Positions 7,550 to 15,443 of a stretch of DNA of 64,000 bases are shown here, in pieces. Both the position numbers and the translations under genes were made by a program. Origin of the DNA: Streptomyces sp. NBC_00258 (GTDB lineage: Bacteria; Actinomycetota; Actinomycetes; Streptomycetales; Streptomycetaceae); assembly GCF_036182465.1 (NCBI RefSeq), contig NZ_CP108081.1, positions 9,300,001 to 9,364,000 on the forward strand, in the 5' to 3' direction. Positions within the stretch are counted from its first letter, which is position 1. Each line of letters opens with the position of its first letter. The notes under the pieces were generated by a model. That model saw nothing but the letters and a program-made list of their open reading frames with translations. It made no database searches and was not told the DNA's origin.

Positions 7550-8617
7550 TCACTCGTACTCCGTGCCGCCCTTCCGCGTCAGATACGCCGGGCTGACCGC
7601 CTTCGCGACGGCCCGGCCACCCGTCACCGGGCTGTACCGCTCGATGGCGGGCCTGATCACGACTCCCTCGCGCAGATGCAGCCCCTGCCCGGAGACCGTC
7701 TCGCGCCCGGAGGCGAACTCCAGGACGCGGCCGATGTCGTACGGGCCCTCGTAGAGCCGTGGCACGAGCGGCAGTTCACCCGTGAGCAGCTCCGTCGCGT
7801 CCAGCCAGCGGACCTCGCCGTCGATCTCCGCGGACACGTCGAACACCGCGTACCCGAGCGTCTCGCGGCGGCCGTCGGCGCCGTAGGTGAGGTCCTGTAC
7901 GCCCGCTCCGTACACCTCGCCGAAGACGCCGACCCGGCGCGCCCCGAGCCGTTCGGCGAGCCGGGCCGCGGCCGCCGCGACGCCGTGGCCGTGGACCGCG
8001 CGCCAGTACAGGTTGCGCGGGTCCTCCGTCAGGGCCAGGTACTTGGCGCCGAAACCCTTCGAGGAGACCTGGACGCGGCCGTCCTCGGCGAAGTACGTGA
8101 GCAGGCAGGCCGAGCCGTGCAGCTTCTCGGTCAGGACCACATCCTCGCCCGGGGCGAAGATGTCCGGGTAGCGCTGGATGTTCTCGATGTCGACCCAGGG
8201 CAGCAGACCGGGAGCCGACTCGACCTCGCCGTCCATCGTGGGCGGTATCGGCGGCACCCATTTGGTGATGCCGAGCCGCTCCGCGAAGTCCGTGCCGTCC
8301 GCCGCGGCCCGCGCGAGGTCGACGCCGGCCAGCGCCTTCGGCCGGCAGACGATCCCCTGCGACAGCTCGCCGCGCAGCCGCACCGCCTTCACGCGGTCCG
8401 ACCTGCTCCCCGCGAGGCGTCCGGTCAGGCCCAGTTCCTCGATCAGGTCCTCGGGCAGCACGGACTGCTCCGGGATGTAGACGGCGGTCTCGCCGGTGCG
8501 GTACACGCCCTTGGCGACGACGGCTCGGTACAGGCCCACCTGGGCCAGTTCGAGTGCGTCGGCGTTCGGATGCTCGTGGACGGTCAGCACTTCGGCGGTG
8601 ACGCGCAGCGTCGACAT
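7550..8617 (-). CDS. ATP-dependent RNA ligase, DraRnl (Rnl5) type
   Basis: A 355-residue ligase close in size to Deinococcus radiodurans RNA ligase. These enzymes seal 3'-OH/5'-phosphate nicks in RNA through an enzyme-AMP intermediate. The N-terminal 110 residues are the extra OB-like module of this group (VTAEVLTVHEHPNADALELA), followed by the nucleotidyltransferase domain. Motif I is EKLHG with the adenylated Lys at about 165; VFGEVYG (motif III-like) and EGVVIRP (motif IV) follow in order. ATG 8617 has GAGGAG upstream. The gene stands alone: no Pnkp, RtcB or Hen1 repair partner lies within the window. Physiological target unknown. Confidence 0.88.
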   Translation of the reverse strand: MSTLRVTAEVLTVHEHPNADALELAQVGLYRAVVAKGVYRTGETAVYIPEQSVLPEDLIEELGLTGRLAGSRSDRVKAVRLRGELSQGIVCRPKALAGVDLARAAADGTDFAERLGITKWVPPIPPTMDGEVESAPGLLPWVDIENIQRYPDIFAPGEDVVLTEKLHGSACLLTYFAEDGRVQVSSKGFGAKYLALTEDPRNLYWRAVHGHGVAAAAARLAERLGARRVGVFGEVYGAGVQDLTYGADGRRETLGYAVFDVSAEIDGEVRWLDATELLTGELPLVPRLYEGPYDIGRVLEFASGRETVSGQGLHLREGVVIRPAIERYSPVTGGRAVAKAVSPAYLTRKGGTEYE

Positions 8618-8740
8618 GGCGGGACTCCTCGGGTTCCTCAGACCGGTTTCATCACCTCCAACTGTCCGTACGGGAAAGGGGTGGAGCGAAGGGTTTTGGG
8701 GCTGGTATGTGCTCCGCCGGGAGCCAGTTGGTGACCTGCA

Positions 8741-8796
8741 TTTGCGGGTCCGGTGGGGGCCGGTCGCGCAGTTCCCCGCGCCCCTCAGGGGACGCG
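8741..8796 (+). repeat. Dispersed repeat A, copy 3 (overlaps a gene end)
   Basis: A nearly consensus copy (TGCGGGTCCGGTGGGGGCC, then GCGCAGTTCCCCGCGCCCCT). Its palindromic end runs over the last codons of the BKACE gene (8785), so the final residues of that protein may be repeat-derived. Confidence 0.8.
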
Positions 8797-9588
8797 GCGC
8801 CGTGCCCCCTCGTACTGGGCCAGACCCTCCGTAACCAACTCCGCGTTGGACAGCGCCCGTTGACCGCCCGGCAGGAGGAGGGTGTCCTCCAGGCCGATTC
8901 GCGTCGCGAGTCCGAGGCGTCCGGCGAGCCGGAGGACCGGCCAGGTGCCGCCCTCCTCGCCGTGCAGCAGGACGGGACGGCCGTGAGTGGTGGCCTGCGG
9001 GCCCGGTGGGGGCTGTTCGCGCAGTTCCCCGCGTCCCTTGCGGGGCGGGGTGGCGGACCCCATTCCCAGTGCGGCCAGGAGCTCCTTGGCCGAGTCCTCC
9101 GCCGTGTCGGGATTCGGGTCCGTGACCTCTGCCAGGATGCGCAGAACTCGCGGGCCGAGTGGTGACGCCGCGAACCGTGCGGCTCCGTCCGTGCCGGACC
9201 AGATGCCCGCCTCCACGGCCACGCCCCGCTCCAGGAGCGCGGCGGCGACCTGCTCGGCCCCCGGCTCGTGCCAGTTGACCGAGGCGTGGTCGGGCAGGAC
9301 GGTCCACTCACGGACGCGCGCGACACGGGCCGCGGGGTCGGGCTCGGCCCAGGCGCCGGTGGTCACGCCGACGGGGACGCCGACCCGTGAACGTATTTCT
9401 TCCAGCGTCGCTGCAACCGCTTTCGGCGACAGCGTGTCCTCTCCACAGGGGGACTTTGCATGGACATGGATGTCCGACGCCCCGACCGCGACGGCCTCCG
9501 CCGCGGAGTCGGCCATCGCTCTCGGCGACAACGGCACGAGCGCACCGTCACCGGACCCGCGTCCCCCGTTCACACACACCTGCACCAT
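8785..9588 (-). CDS. BKACE family beta-keto acid cleavage enzyme with in-frame repeat insertion
   Basis: A 267-residue zinc-dependent enzyme of the 3-keto-5-aminohexanoate cleavage (BKACE) family, which condense a beta-keto acid with acetyl-CoA and cleave it to acetoacetate and a new acyl-CoA. Zinc ligands His41 and His43 (DIHVHAK) and EAGIWSG are visible; the rest is a TIM barrel. CAT at 9586-9588 gives the start (MVQVCVNGGRG). Residues about 180-199 (GRGELREQPPPGPQ) are a translated copy of dispersed repeat A placed in frame just before the RPVLLHGEEGG segment. Some extra loop residues are therefore recent. Substrate not predictable. Confidence 0.85.
   Translation of the reverse strand: MVQVCVNGGRGSGDGALVPLSPRAMADSAAEAVAVGASDIHVHAKSPCGEDTLSPKAVAATLEEIRSRVGVPVGVTTGAWAEPDPAARVARVREWTVLPDHASVNWHEPGAEQVAAALLERGVAVEAGIWSGTDGAARFAASPLGPRVLRILAEVTDPNPDTAEDSAKELLAALGMGSATPPRKGRGELREQPPPGPQATTHGRPVLLHGEEGGTWPVLRLAGRLGLATRIGLEDTLLLPGGQRALSNAELVTEGLAQYEGARRRVP
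8993..9050 (+). repeat. Dispersed repeat A, copy 4, inside the BKACE coding sequence
   Basis: Consensus-like copy (TGCGGGCCCGGTGGGGGCTG, then GCGCAGTTCCCCGCG) lying wholly within codons of the BKACE gene. The reading frame continues unbroken through it, adding about 20 residues rich in Gly, Pro, Gln and Arg. Confidence 0.85.
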
Positions 9589-9643
9589 GTCCCCGATGGT
9601 GCCAGCCGCCACTGACAACCGGAGACCGAAGGAGGAACAGGCG

Positions 9644-10162
9644 ATGAGCCTGGCCATCTGCTCGCTCAAGTGGGAAGCCGCGCACACGGGGGCGCAGAAG
9701 ATCACGTACGAAAGCGACGGATACCACCTAGTGCGCTTCCCGTACGTCACGGGGGAGGAGCAGTACGACCCCTGGAACATGCACGACCCGGCGAAGGGCG
9801 GCGACAGCGCGTCGAAGTTCCCCGATGCACGCTCGGGCCTGATCTGGCCCAGTCACGACGGCTGGGGCGTACTGTCCGCGATGGTCTTCTGGGAGGCGGA
9901 CTCCCGCGGACTCGAATACCGGGCGCGCTACGTCCGGGACCCGCTGAACCTCTCGACGGGCTACAACTCGACGGCCACGACCGACATCGCACCCACCCGC
10001 GGCGGCCAGTACCGCACCTACATGTGGCAGATGTTCGTCCACCCTCAGACGCCGCTCGGCCTGAAGATCTCCGTGCGCGGCGCGGGGGACGTGAAGGTCT
10101 CGGCACCGCTGATGCTCGCCGAGTTCAAACTCGCCATCCACACCGACGTCAAGACGCCGTAG
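9644..10162 (+). CDS. Conserved hypothetical protein, 172 residues
   Basis: I do not recognise a named family. The 172-residue product has no signal peptide or membrane helix. It is rich in aromatic residues and short beta-like segments (YHLVRFPYVTGEEQYDPWNMHD, DARSGLIWPSHDGWGVLSAMVFW, EYRARYVRDPLNLSTGYNS), suggesting a soluble beta-sandwich. Start ATG 9644 has a strong GGAGGA site. It diverges from the BKACE gene with 55 bases between starts, so the two may share a regulatory region. A strong hairpin follows the stop. Function unassigned. Confidence 0.75.
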   Translation: MSLAICSLKWEAAHTGAQKITYESDGYHLVRFPYVTGEEQYDPWNMHDPAKGGDSASKFPDARSGLIWPSHDGWGVLSAMVFWEADSRGLEYRARYVRDPLNLSTGYNSTATTDIAPTRGGQYRTYMWQMFVHPQTPLGLKISVRGAGDVKVSAPLMLAEFKLAIHTDVKTP

Positions 10163-10170
10163 CCAATCGC

Positions 10171-10202
10171 CCGGGGGTGCGATTCCGCCGACGCACCCCC
10201 GG
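10171..10202. terminator. Bidirectional terminator hairpin
   Basis: An 11-base perfect stem (CCGGGGGTGCG with CGCACCCCCGG) and 10-base loop, lying between the convergent stops at 10162 and 10208, where it can serve both genes. Confidence 0.75.
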
Positions 10203-10207
10203 TACGC

Positions 10208-10816
10208 CTAGCTCGCCACGGACATCAATAGACGCCCTCTTCTGGCTTCTGCCAGGGCCTCGGGCGTGAGAACCGGCCGCGGGACCACGATCCCGCAGGC
10301 CGTGCAGACCGGGCCCGTGGACGGTTCGTGGGCCAGGTCGTACTTCCAGGTGAGGCGCTCGCCCGAGCAGACCGGGCAGACGGTGCCCGGCTCGCGCTCC
10401 AGGGCGGCGATCAGCCGGCGCAGCACCTCGGCCATCGGCTCATGGGGGTGGACCCGCGGGTCGTCGCACCAGGCGACCCCGAAGCCGCCCCAGGTGAGCC
10501 GGTGCCAGTCGTCCACGCTGCCGGGGCTGCGCAGACCGTCGTGCTTCTCCTTCTTGCGGCGCTGTGCGAACTCGACCTCGTAGGCGAGCCATACGGAGCG
10601 CGCCTCCTCCAGTTCGTCCAGTGCGGCCACGAGCCGCGCTGGATCGGGGGACCGGTCCTCGGGGCCGAACCCGGCCCGGGAGCACAGATGGTCCCAGGTC
10701 GCCCGGTGACCGTAAGGAGCGAACCTCTCAAGGCACTTGCGCAGTGAATAGCGCCGCAGTGCCAGATCGCTCCTCGGGTCGCGCACCTGTCTCGCCAGAC
10801 TCCGAAAGCCGGCCAT
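10208..10816 (-). CDS. Hypothetical protein with C-terminal zinc ribbon
   Basis: A 202-residue soluble, basic protein that I cannot name. The N-terminal two thirds are helical and Arg-rich (RSLARQVRDPRSDLALRRY, RFAPYGHRATWDHLC). Residues about 145-175 hold two CxxC pairs (CPVCSGERLTWKYDLAHEP, then CTACGIVVP), a zinc-ribbon arrangement. This suggests nucleic-acid or protein binding but no more. The gene is convergent with the 172-residue hypothetical across a terminator, and a leftward hairpin with a T-run lies about 120 bases upstream of its start. Confidence 0.7.
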   Translation of the reverse strand: MAGFRSLARQVRDPRSDLALRRYSLRKCLERFAPYGHRATWDHLCSRAGFGPEDRSPDPARLVAALDELEEARSVWLAYEVEFAQRRKKEKHDGLRSPGSVDDWHRLTWGGFGVAWCDDPRVHPHEPMAEVLRRLIAALEREPGTVCPVCSGERLTWKYDLAHEPSTGPVCTACGIVVPRPVLTPEALAEARRGRLLMSVAS

Positions 10817-11141
10817 CGCCCTGCACCTCCGTCACACCTGCACCTGTACTTCGGTCACTTCGGCGTCGTCGAAAGGACGTCGCCGAATAGACGTATCGAC
10901 ACGCGATTCGGCTCCATCTGTTTTTCGGCGACTGTCAAAAAGCCGCCAATCGGGCGGTTTCGGACTGCCCGCCAGACGGTTCTCGGCCGTCCACCGTCTG
11001 CTTCTCGCCGTCGGCCGGTGCGGCCGGCGGTGCGTCGGAGGACCTCCGGCCCCGCCGACGCCAAAAGTGACGCATGTTCATCTTCAAACTCGGGGATACC
11101 GGCGGTAACGTCCGGCTCACCCCCGTCGCGAGGAGCCAGCC
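10817..11141. other. Intergenic region between divergent genes
   Basis: These 325 bases separate the starts of the zinc-ribbon gene (leftward) and the secreted acylase gene (rightward). They must carry both promoters, though no convincing -35/-10 pair could be picked. The one clear element is the hairpin at 10938-10960. A ribosome site GAGGAG stands just before the acylase start. Confidence 0.6.
10936..10960 (-). terminator. Hairpin with T-run, leftward (attenuator or insulator)
   Basis: Read on the minus strand the sequence is an 8-base stem (AAACCGCC with GGCGGCTT, one G-T pair) followed by TTTTT, a classical intrinsic terminator and rare in such GC-rich DNA. It points towards the zinc-ribbon gene, so it either attenuates that gene's leader or blocks antisense transcription coming from the right. 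Confidence 0.5.
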
Positions 11142-13943
11142 ATGCCCCGGCGTACCCCACGCACCATCCTCGACAGACAGAGAACTCCCCGCAGATTCAC
11201 CAAGTTCCTCAAGGGCGCATCCATATGCGTGCTCGTTGCCGGTCTTTTGTCACCTCTTTCCCAGACGGCCGCCGCGCAGCCCGCCCCGGCGGCGGCCGCG
11301 GCAGCCGCCAACGACTACTGCGGCGGACGGTGTTCCGACATCCTCCCGGCGGGCCAGAACGGCAACGCGACCCTCGCCGAGATCCTCCTGAACCAGGCCT
11401 TCGGAAGTCAGCCCGCGCACGCGGACGACCAGCTCGCGCCCTACGGCAACCTCGCGTCGGGCTACTCCGGGCTCACCGACGCCAAGATCAACGACTTCTT
11501 CAGGGACGCCTCGTTCGGGGTCCCCGCCGACCAGGTCGAGTCGACCCTGAAGCCCGCCGGACGCACCGACGTCACGATCGTCCGCGACAAGAAGACCGGT
11601 GTGCCGCACATCACAGGCACCACGCGTTACGGCACGGAGTTCGGCGCCGGATACGCGGCCGCCCAGGACCGACTGTGGCTGATGGACGTCTTCCGGCACG
11701 TCGGACGCGGCAAACTGACCCCCTTCGCCGGCGGCGCGCCCTCCAACCAGGGCCTTGAGCAGGAGTTCTGGCGCCACGCCCCCTACACCGAGGCCGATCT
11801 CCAGGCCCAGATCGACAACGCCGTCGCCACGAACGGCGCCCGCGGCCAGCAGGCCCTCGCCGACGTCCGGGCCTACATCGCCGGCATCAACGCCTACATC
11901 GACGCCTCCGACAGCGGTCGCTACTTCCCCGGCGAATACGTCCTGACCGGCCACAAGGACTCCGTCACCAACGCCGGGACCATCGAGCACTTCAAGGAGA
12001 CCGACCTGGTCGCGCTCGCCTCGGTCATCGGCGCGCTCTTCGGCTCCGGGGGCGGCGGCGAGGTCAACAACGCCATCTCACTCCTGGCGGCCCAGTCCAA
12101 GTACGGCGTGGAGGAGGGCACCAAGGTCTGGGAGTCCTTCCGCGAGCGCAACGACCCCGAGGCCGTGCTCACGGTCCACAACGGCGAGAGCTTCCCGTAC
12201 GCGACCAAGCCGGCCGACCCCCAGGGCGAGGCACTGCCCGCCGCGGGCTCGGTGGCCGAGGAGCCGCTGGTCTACGACCGCACGGGCAGCGCGGCCACCG
12301 CCACGGCCACCGGGACGTCCGCCTCGGCGACGGCGAGCGCGCTCAGCTCGGCGAAACGCGGCATGTCCAACGCGCTCGTGGTGAGCGGCAAGAGCACGGC
12401 GAGCGGCAATCCGATCGCAGTCTTCGGTCCGCAGACCGGCTATTTCGCGCCACAGCTGCTGATGCTCCAGGAGATCCAGGGCCCCGGTCTCAGCGCCCGC
12501 GGCGCCTCCTTCGCCGGACTGAGCATGTACGTCGAACTCGGCCGCGGCCAGGACTACGCGTGGAGCGCCACGACCTCCGGCCAGGACATCATCGACACCT
12601 ACGCGGTCGAGCTGTGCCAGGACGACACCCACTACCTCTACCGCGGCACCTGCACGGCCATGGAGAAGATCGAGCAGACCAACGCCTGGAAGCCCACCAC
12701 CGCCGACGGCACCGCGGCAGGCTCGTACCGCATGCAGGTCTGGCGCACCAAATACGGCCCGGTGACGCATCGCGCCACGGTCGACGGCAAACGGGTCGCG
12801 TACACCACCCTGCGCTCCTCCTACATGCACGAGGCCGACTCGATCATCGGCTTCCAGATGCTCAACGACCCGGACTACGTGAAGAGCCCGCAGACCTTCC
12901 AGTCGGCGGTGCAGCACATCAACTACACCTTCAACTGGTTCTACGCCGACTCGCAGCACACCGCGTACTACAACAGCGGTGACAACCCGGTCCGCGCCAA
13001 CGGTGTCGACGCCGAGTTCCCGGTCTGGGCGCAGCCGGCGTACGAGTGGAAGAACTGGACGCCGACGACGAACACCGCCGACTACACACCGGCGTCCGCC
13101 CACCCCAACTCCATCGACCAGGACTACTACATCTCCTGGAACAACAAACAGGCCAAGGACTACACCACGGCTCCCTGGGGCAACGGCTCCGTCCACCGCG
13201 GCAACCTCCTGGAGGACCGGGTGAAGAAGCTGGTCACCGCGGGCGGGGTCACCAGGGCGTCCCTCACCAAGGCGATGGCCGACGCCGCGCTGGCCGACCT
13301 GCGCGCCGAGGACGTACTGCCCAAGCTGCTGAAGGTGGTGAACAGTTCGCCGGTCACCGACCCGGCGGCCGCGGCGGCCGTGACGAAACTGTCCGACTGG
13401 GTGACGGCCGGCGCCAAACGCAAGGAGACCTCGGCCGGTTCGAAGGCATACGCCAACGCCGAGGCGATCCGCATCCTGGACGCCTGGTGGCCACTGCTGG
13501 TCAAGGCCGAGTTCGAACCCGGCCTCGGCAGTGACCTCTACACCGCCATGACCAACAACCTCCCCGTGGACGAGGCGCCGTCGGCCGGACACGGGCCCAC
13601 CGGCTCGCACGCCGGAAGCTCCTTCCAGTATGGCTGGTGGAGCTATGTCCACAAGGACATCCGGGCGGTGCTCGGCGAGACCGTGCAGGGCGGACTCGCC
13701 AAGCCCTACTGCGGCGGCGGCAGCCTCGGCGCCTGCCGGACCGTCCTGATCAACACCCTCAAGGAGGCCGCGGGGAAGACCGCCGCCCAGGTCTACCCGG
13801 GCGACGACCTCTGCTCGGCCGGCGACCAGTGGTGCGCCGACTCGGTCAACCAGCGCACGCTGGGCGGCATCAAGCACAACAAGATCAGCTGGCAGAACCG
13901 GCCCACCTACCAGCAGGTCGTGGAGTTCGCCTCACACCGGTGA
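11142..13943 (+). CDS. Secreted penicillin-acylase-family Ntn hydrolase
   Basis: A 933-residue amidase precursor. It starts with a basic N-region and hydrophobic core (GASICVLVAGLLSPLSQTAAA), a Sec signal cleaved near residue 45. The alpha-subunit region starts around residue 125 (VTIVRDKKTGVPHITGTTRYG, GYAAAQDRLWLMDVFRHVGRG). The new N-terminal nucleophile Ser409 follows GM in SNALVVSG, as after autoproteolytic removal of a spacer in this family. Relatives hydrolyse penicillin V, aculeacin-type lipopeptides or acyl-homoserine lactones in the medium. GAGGAG precedes ATG 11142. It stands alone between an unrelated divergent gene and a convergent hydrolase. True substrate unknown; long-chain acyl amides are the best guess. 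Confidence 0.88.
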   Translation: MPRRTPRTILDRQRTPRRFTKFLKGASICVLVAGLLSPLSQTAAAQPAPAAAAAAANDYCGGRCSDILPAGQNGNATLAEILLNQAFGSQPAHADDQLAPYGNLASGYSGLTDAKINDFFRDASFGVPADQVESTLKPAGRTDVTIVRDKKTGVPHITGTTRYGTEFGAGYAAAQDRLWLMDVFRHVGRGKLTPFAGGAPSNQGLEQEFWRHAPYTEADLQAQIDNAVATNGARGQQALADVRAYIAGINAYIDASDSGRYFPGEYVLTGHKDSVTNAGTIEHFKETDLVALASVIGALFGSGGGGEVNNAISLLAAQSKYGVEEGTKVWESFRERNDPEAVLTVHNGESFPYATKPADPQGEALPAAGSVAEEPLVYDRTGSAATATATGTSASATASALSSAKRGMSNALVVSGKSTASGNPIAVFGPQTGYFAPQLLMLQEIQGPGLSARGASFAGLSMYVELGRGQDYAWSATTSGQDIIDTYAVELCQDDTHYLYRGTCTAMEKIEQTNAWKPTTADGTAAGSYRMQVWRTKYGPVTHRATVDGKRVAYTTLRSSYMHEADSIIGFQMLNDPDYVKSPQTFQSAVQHINYTFNWFYADSQHTAYYNSGDNPVRANGVDAEFPVWAQPAYEWKNWTPTTNTADYTPASAHPNSIDQDYYISWNNKQAKDYTTAPWGNGSVHRGNLLEDRVKKLVTAGGVTRASLTKAMADAALADLRAEDVLPKLLKVVNSSPVTDPAAAAAVTKLSDWVTAGAKRKETSAGSKAYANAEAIRILDAWWPLLVKAEFEPGLGSDLYTAMTNNLPVDEAPSAGHGPTGSHAGSSFQYGWWSYVHKDIRAVLGETVQGGLAKPYCGGGSLGACRTVLINTLKEAAGKTAAQVYPGDDLCSAGDQWCADSVNQRTLGGIKHNKISWQNRPTYQQVVEFASHR

Positions 13944-13967
13944 CGTCAGGCACCAGCAGGCGGCGGG

Positions 13968-15335
13968 TCACCGGATACGGCCCGCCGCCAGCACCACCTG
14001 GGCCAACTCCCGGTGACAGATGTCGCTGTGGGCCCCCGACGGGGCTCCACCGCGCTTCACCACCGCGGACGCGTCGATGTTCACGCACCCCGACACGGGC
14101 AGCTTCGCCCGCAGCGCGTCGGCGAGCTCGAACCCCTTCGTGCCCGCCACCGCCTGCACCCCGTCGAACCCCAACGCCCCCCACTTGCCGCCGAGCAGGC
14201 GCGGAAGCCGGAGGTCGGCGGCGGAGTCGCTGTCGCCCGCCATCCGGGAGGCCATCGGGTAGATCGTCCCGAGCGCCGAGTCGAAGCGCGAGAAGCAGCA
14301 GACCAACGGGCCGTCGACACGGTCCTGTTGACCGTGCAGAACGCCCTTGCCCCGCGCGTCGTGCGGCAGCCGAGCCGCGAACGCGTAGTGGGAGAAGGCC
14401 GCTTGGAGCAGGGTCACCGACTTCACGTTCCGTACGCCCTTGGGCAGCCCGCGCAGCGCGAACGACACCAGGCGCCCGCCGAAGCTGTGCCCCACGAGAT
14501 GCACCCGCAGCCCCGGCGCCACCTGCGCGAGCCGCCCGACCAACGGACCCAGCCCACGCTCACCGACCGTGCCGGCACGCCGCTTCATCGCGAAGTACGT
14601 TGCCTGCCGCAGCAGTTCGTGCGCGCCGTCCCAGACCCGGGGAAGCCCGAACGAGGCCTGGACTCCTTCGGTCCCGGCCCCCGCTCCGGTCCTGACTCCG
14701 ACCGCGAGCTCGCCGTCGGCGCCGGCCCGTTCCTCCGCCAGCGCCCGCGCGAACTCCCGGCACATCTCCGTCGTGTCCCCGAGGAACATCTCCGGGTCGC
14801 ACTGCGGCCCGGCCTCAGCCACGGTGTCCGCGGCGAACGCCGTCCCCGGCGCCTCGGGGTGCAGCTCGACGAGCAGCCGTACGAGCCGCCCGAACTCCTC
14901 CAACGCGGCTTCCTCGTCAGGTTGTTGGTCGAGCATCCGGGCGATCTGGTCGACCAGGGTGGCCCGGCCGGGGAAGACCTCCAGCAGACCGCCGCGGGTG
15001 CCCTTGTCCAGAGCCGGCCCCACGGTCGCCGCCGTCACGGCCCGCTCGAAGTCGGGGACCGGCTCGTCCGAGAACCGCATCGACGGCCACACCACGCCCA
15101 CGAACCCGAGCCGGGCGTTCGGCGCGAGCCCGGGGAACGGTTCGAAGAACCGGCTGTAGAGCCGTGTCGCCCCCGACCGGTCGCTGTTCCAGCCGTGCGC
15201 GAACACGATCAGATCCTTGACGCCCCGCTCCGACGCCTCCTTCAGCAGCCGGTCGCGCTGCCTGGCGTTCACATCCCCGTCCGCGTCGAACGTCAGCTCC
15301 CAGTAGGGAGCCACACCCACTTCCGGCTCCGTCAT
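13968..15335 (-). CDS. Alpha/beta-hydrolase fold protein
   Basis: A 455-residue cytoplasmic protein with an alpha/beta-hydrolase core: the early strand and oxyanion loop LIVFAHGWNSDRSGA near residue 45, and the nucleophile elbow LVGHSFGGR with Ser284. A long insert of about 130 residues between them (including PQCDPEMFLGDTTEMCREFA) is not typical of lipases. The HS dyad near the end (GAHSDICHRELA) could supply the catalytic His. No signal peptide or membrane helix. It ends 24 bases from the secreted acylase stop, convergently. Lipase/esterase-like activity is plausible; the substrate is unknown. Confidence 0.75.
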   Translation of the reverse strand: MTEPEVGVAPYWELTFDADGDVNARQRDRLLKEASERGVKDLIVFAHGWNSDRSGATRLYSRFFEPFPGLAPNARLGFVGVVWPSMRFSDEPVPDFERAVTAATVGPALDKGTRGGLLEVFPGRATLVDQIARMLDQQPDEEAALEEFGRLVRLLVELHPEAPGTAFAADTVAEAGPQCDPEMFLGDTTEMCREFARALAEERAGADGELAVGVRTGAGAGTEGVQASFGLPRVWDGAHELLRQATYFAMKRRAGTVGERGLGPLVGRLAQVAPGLRVHLVGHSFGGRLVSFALRGLPKGVRNVKSVTLLQAAFSHYAFAARLPHDARGKGVLHGQQDRVDGPLVCCFSRFDSALGTIYPMASRMAGDSDSAADLRLPRLLGGKWGALGFDGVQAVAGTKGFELADALRAKLPVSGCVNIDASAVVKRGGAPSGAHSDICHRELAQVVLAAGRIR

Positions 15336-15443
15336 GACGAGCCCCCTTCGGCCCCCGTAACCCGCTCATTCGGGGGCATCGTCCCGCTGGGGAAGGGAGT
15401 TGGCCATACGCCACGTGCGGTTCGACCGGCCCGAACTCATTTC

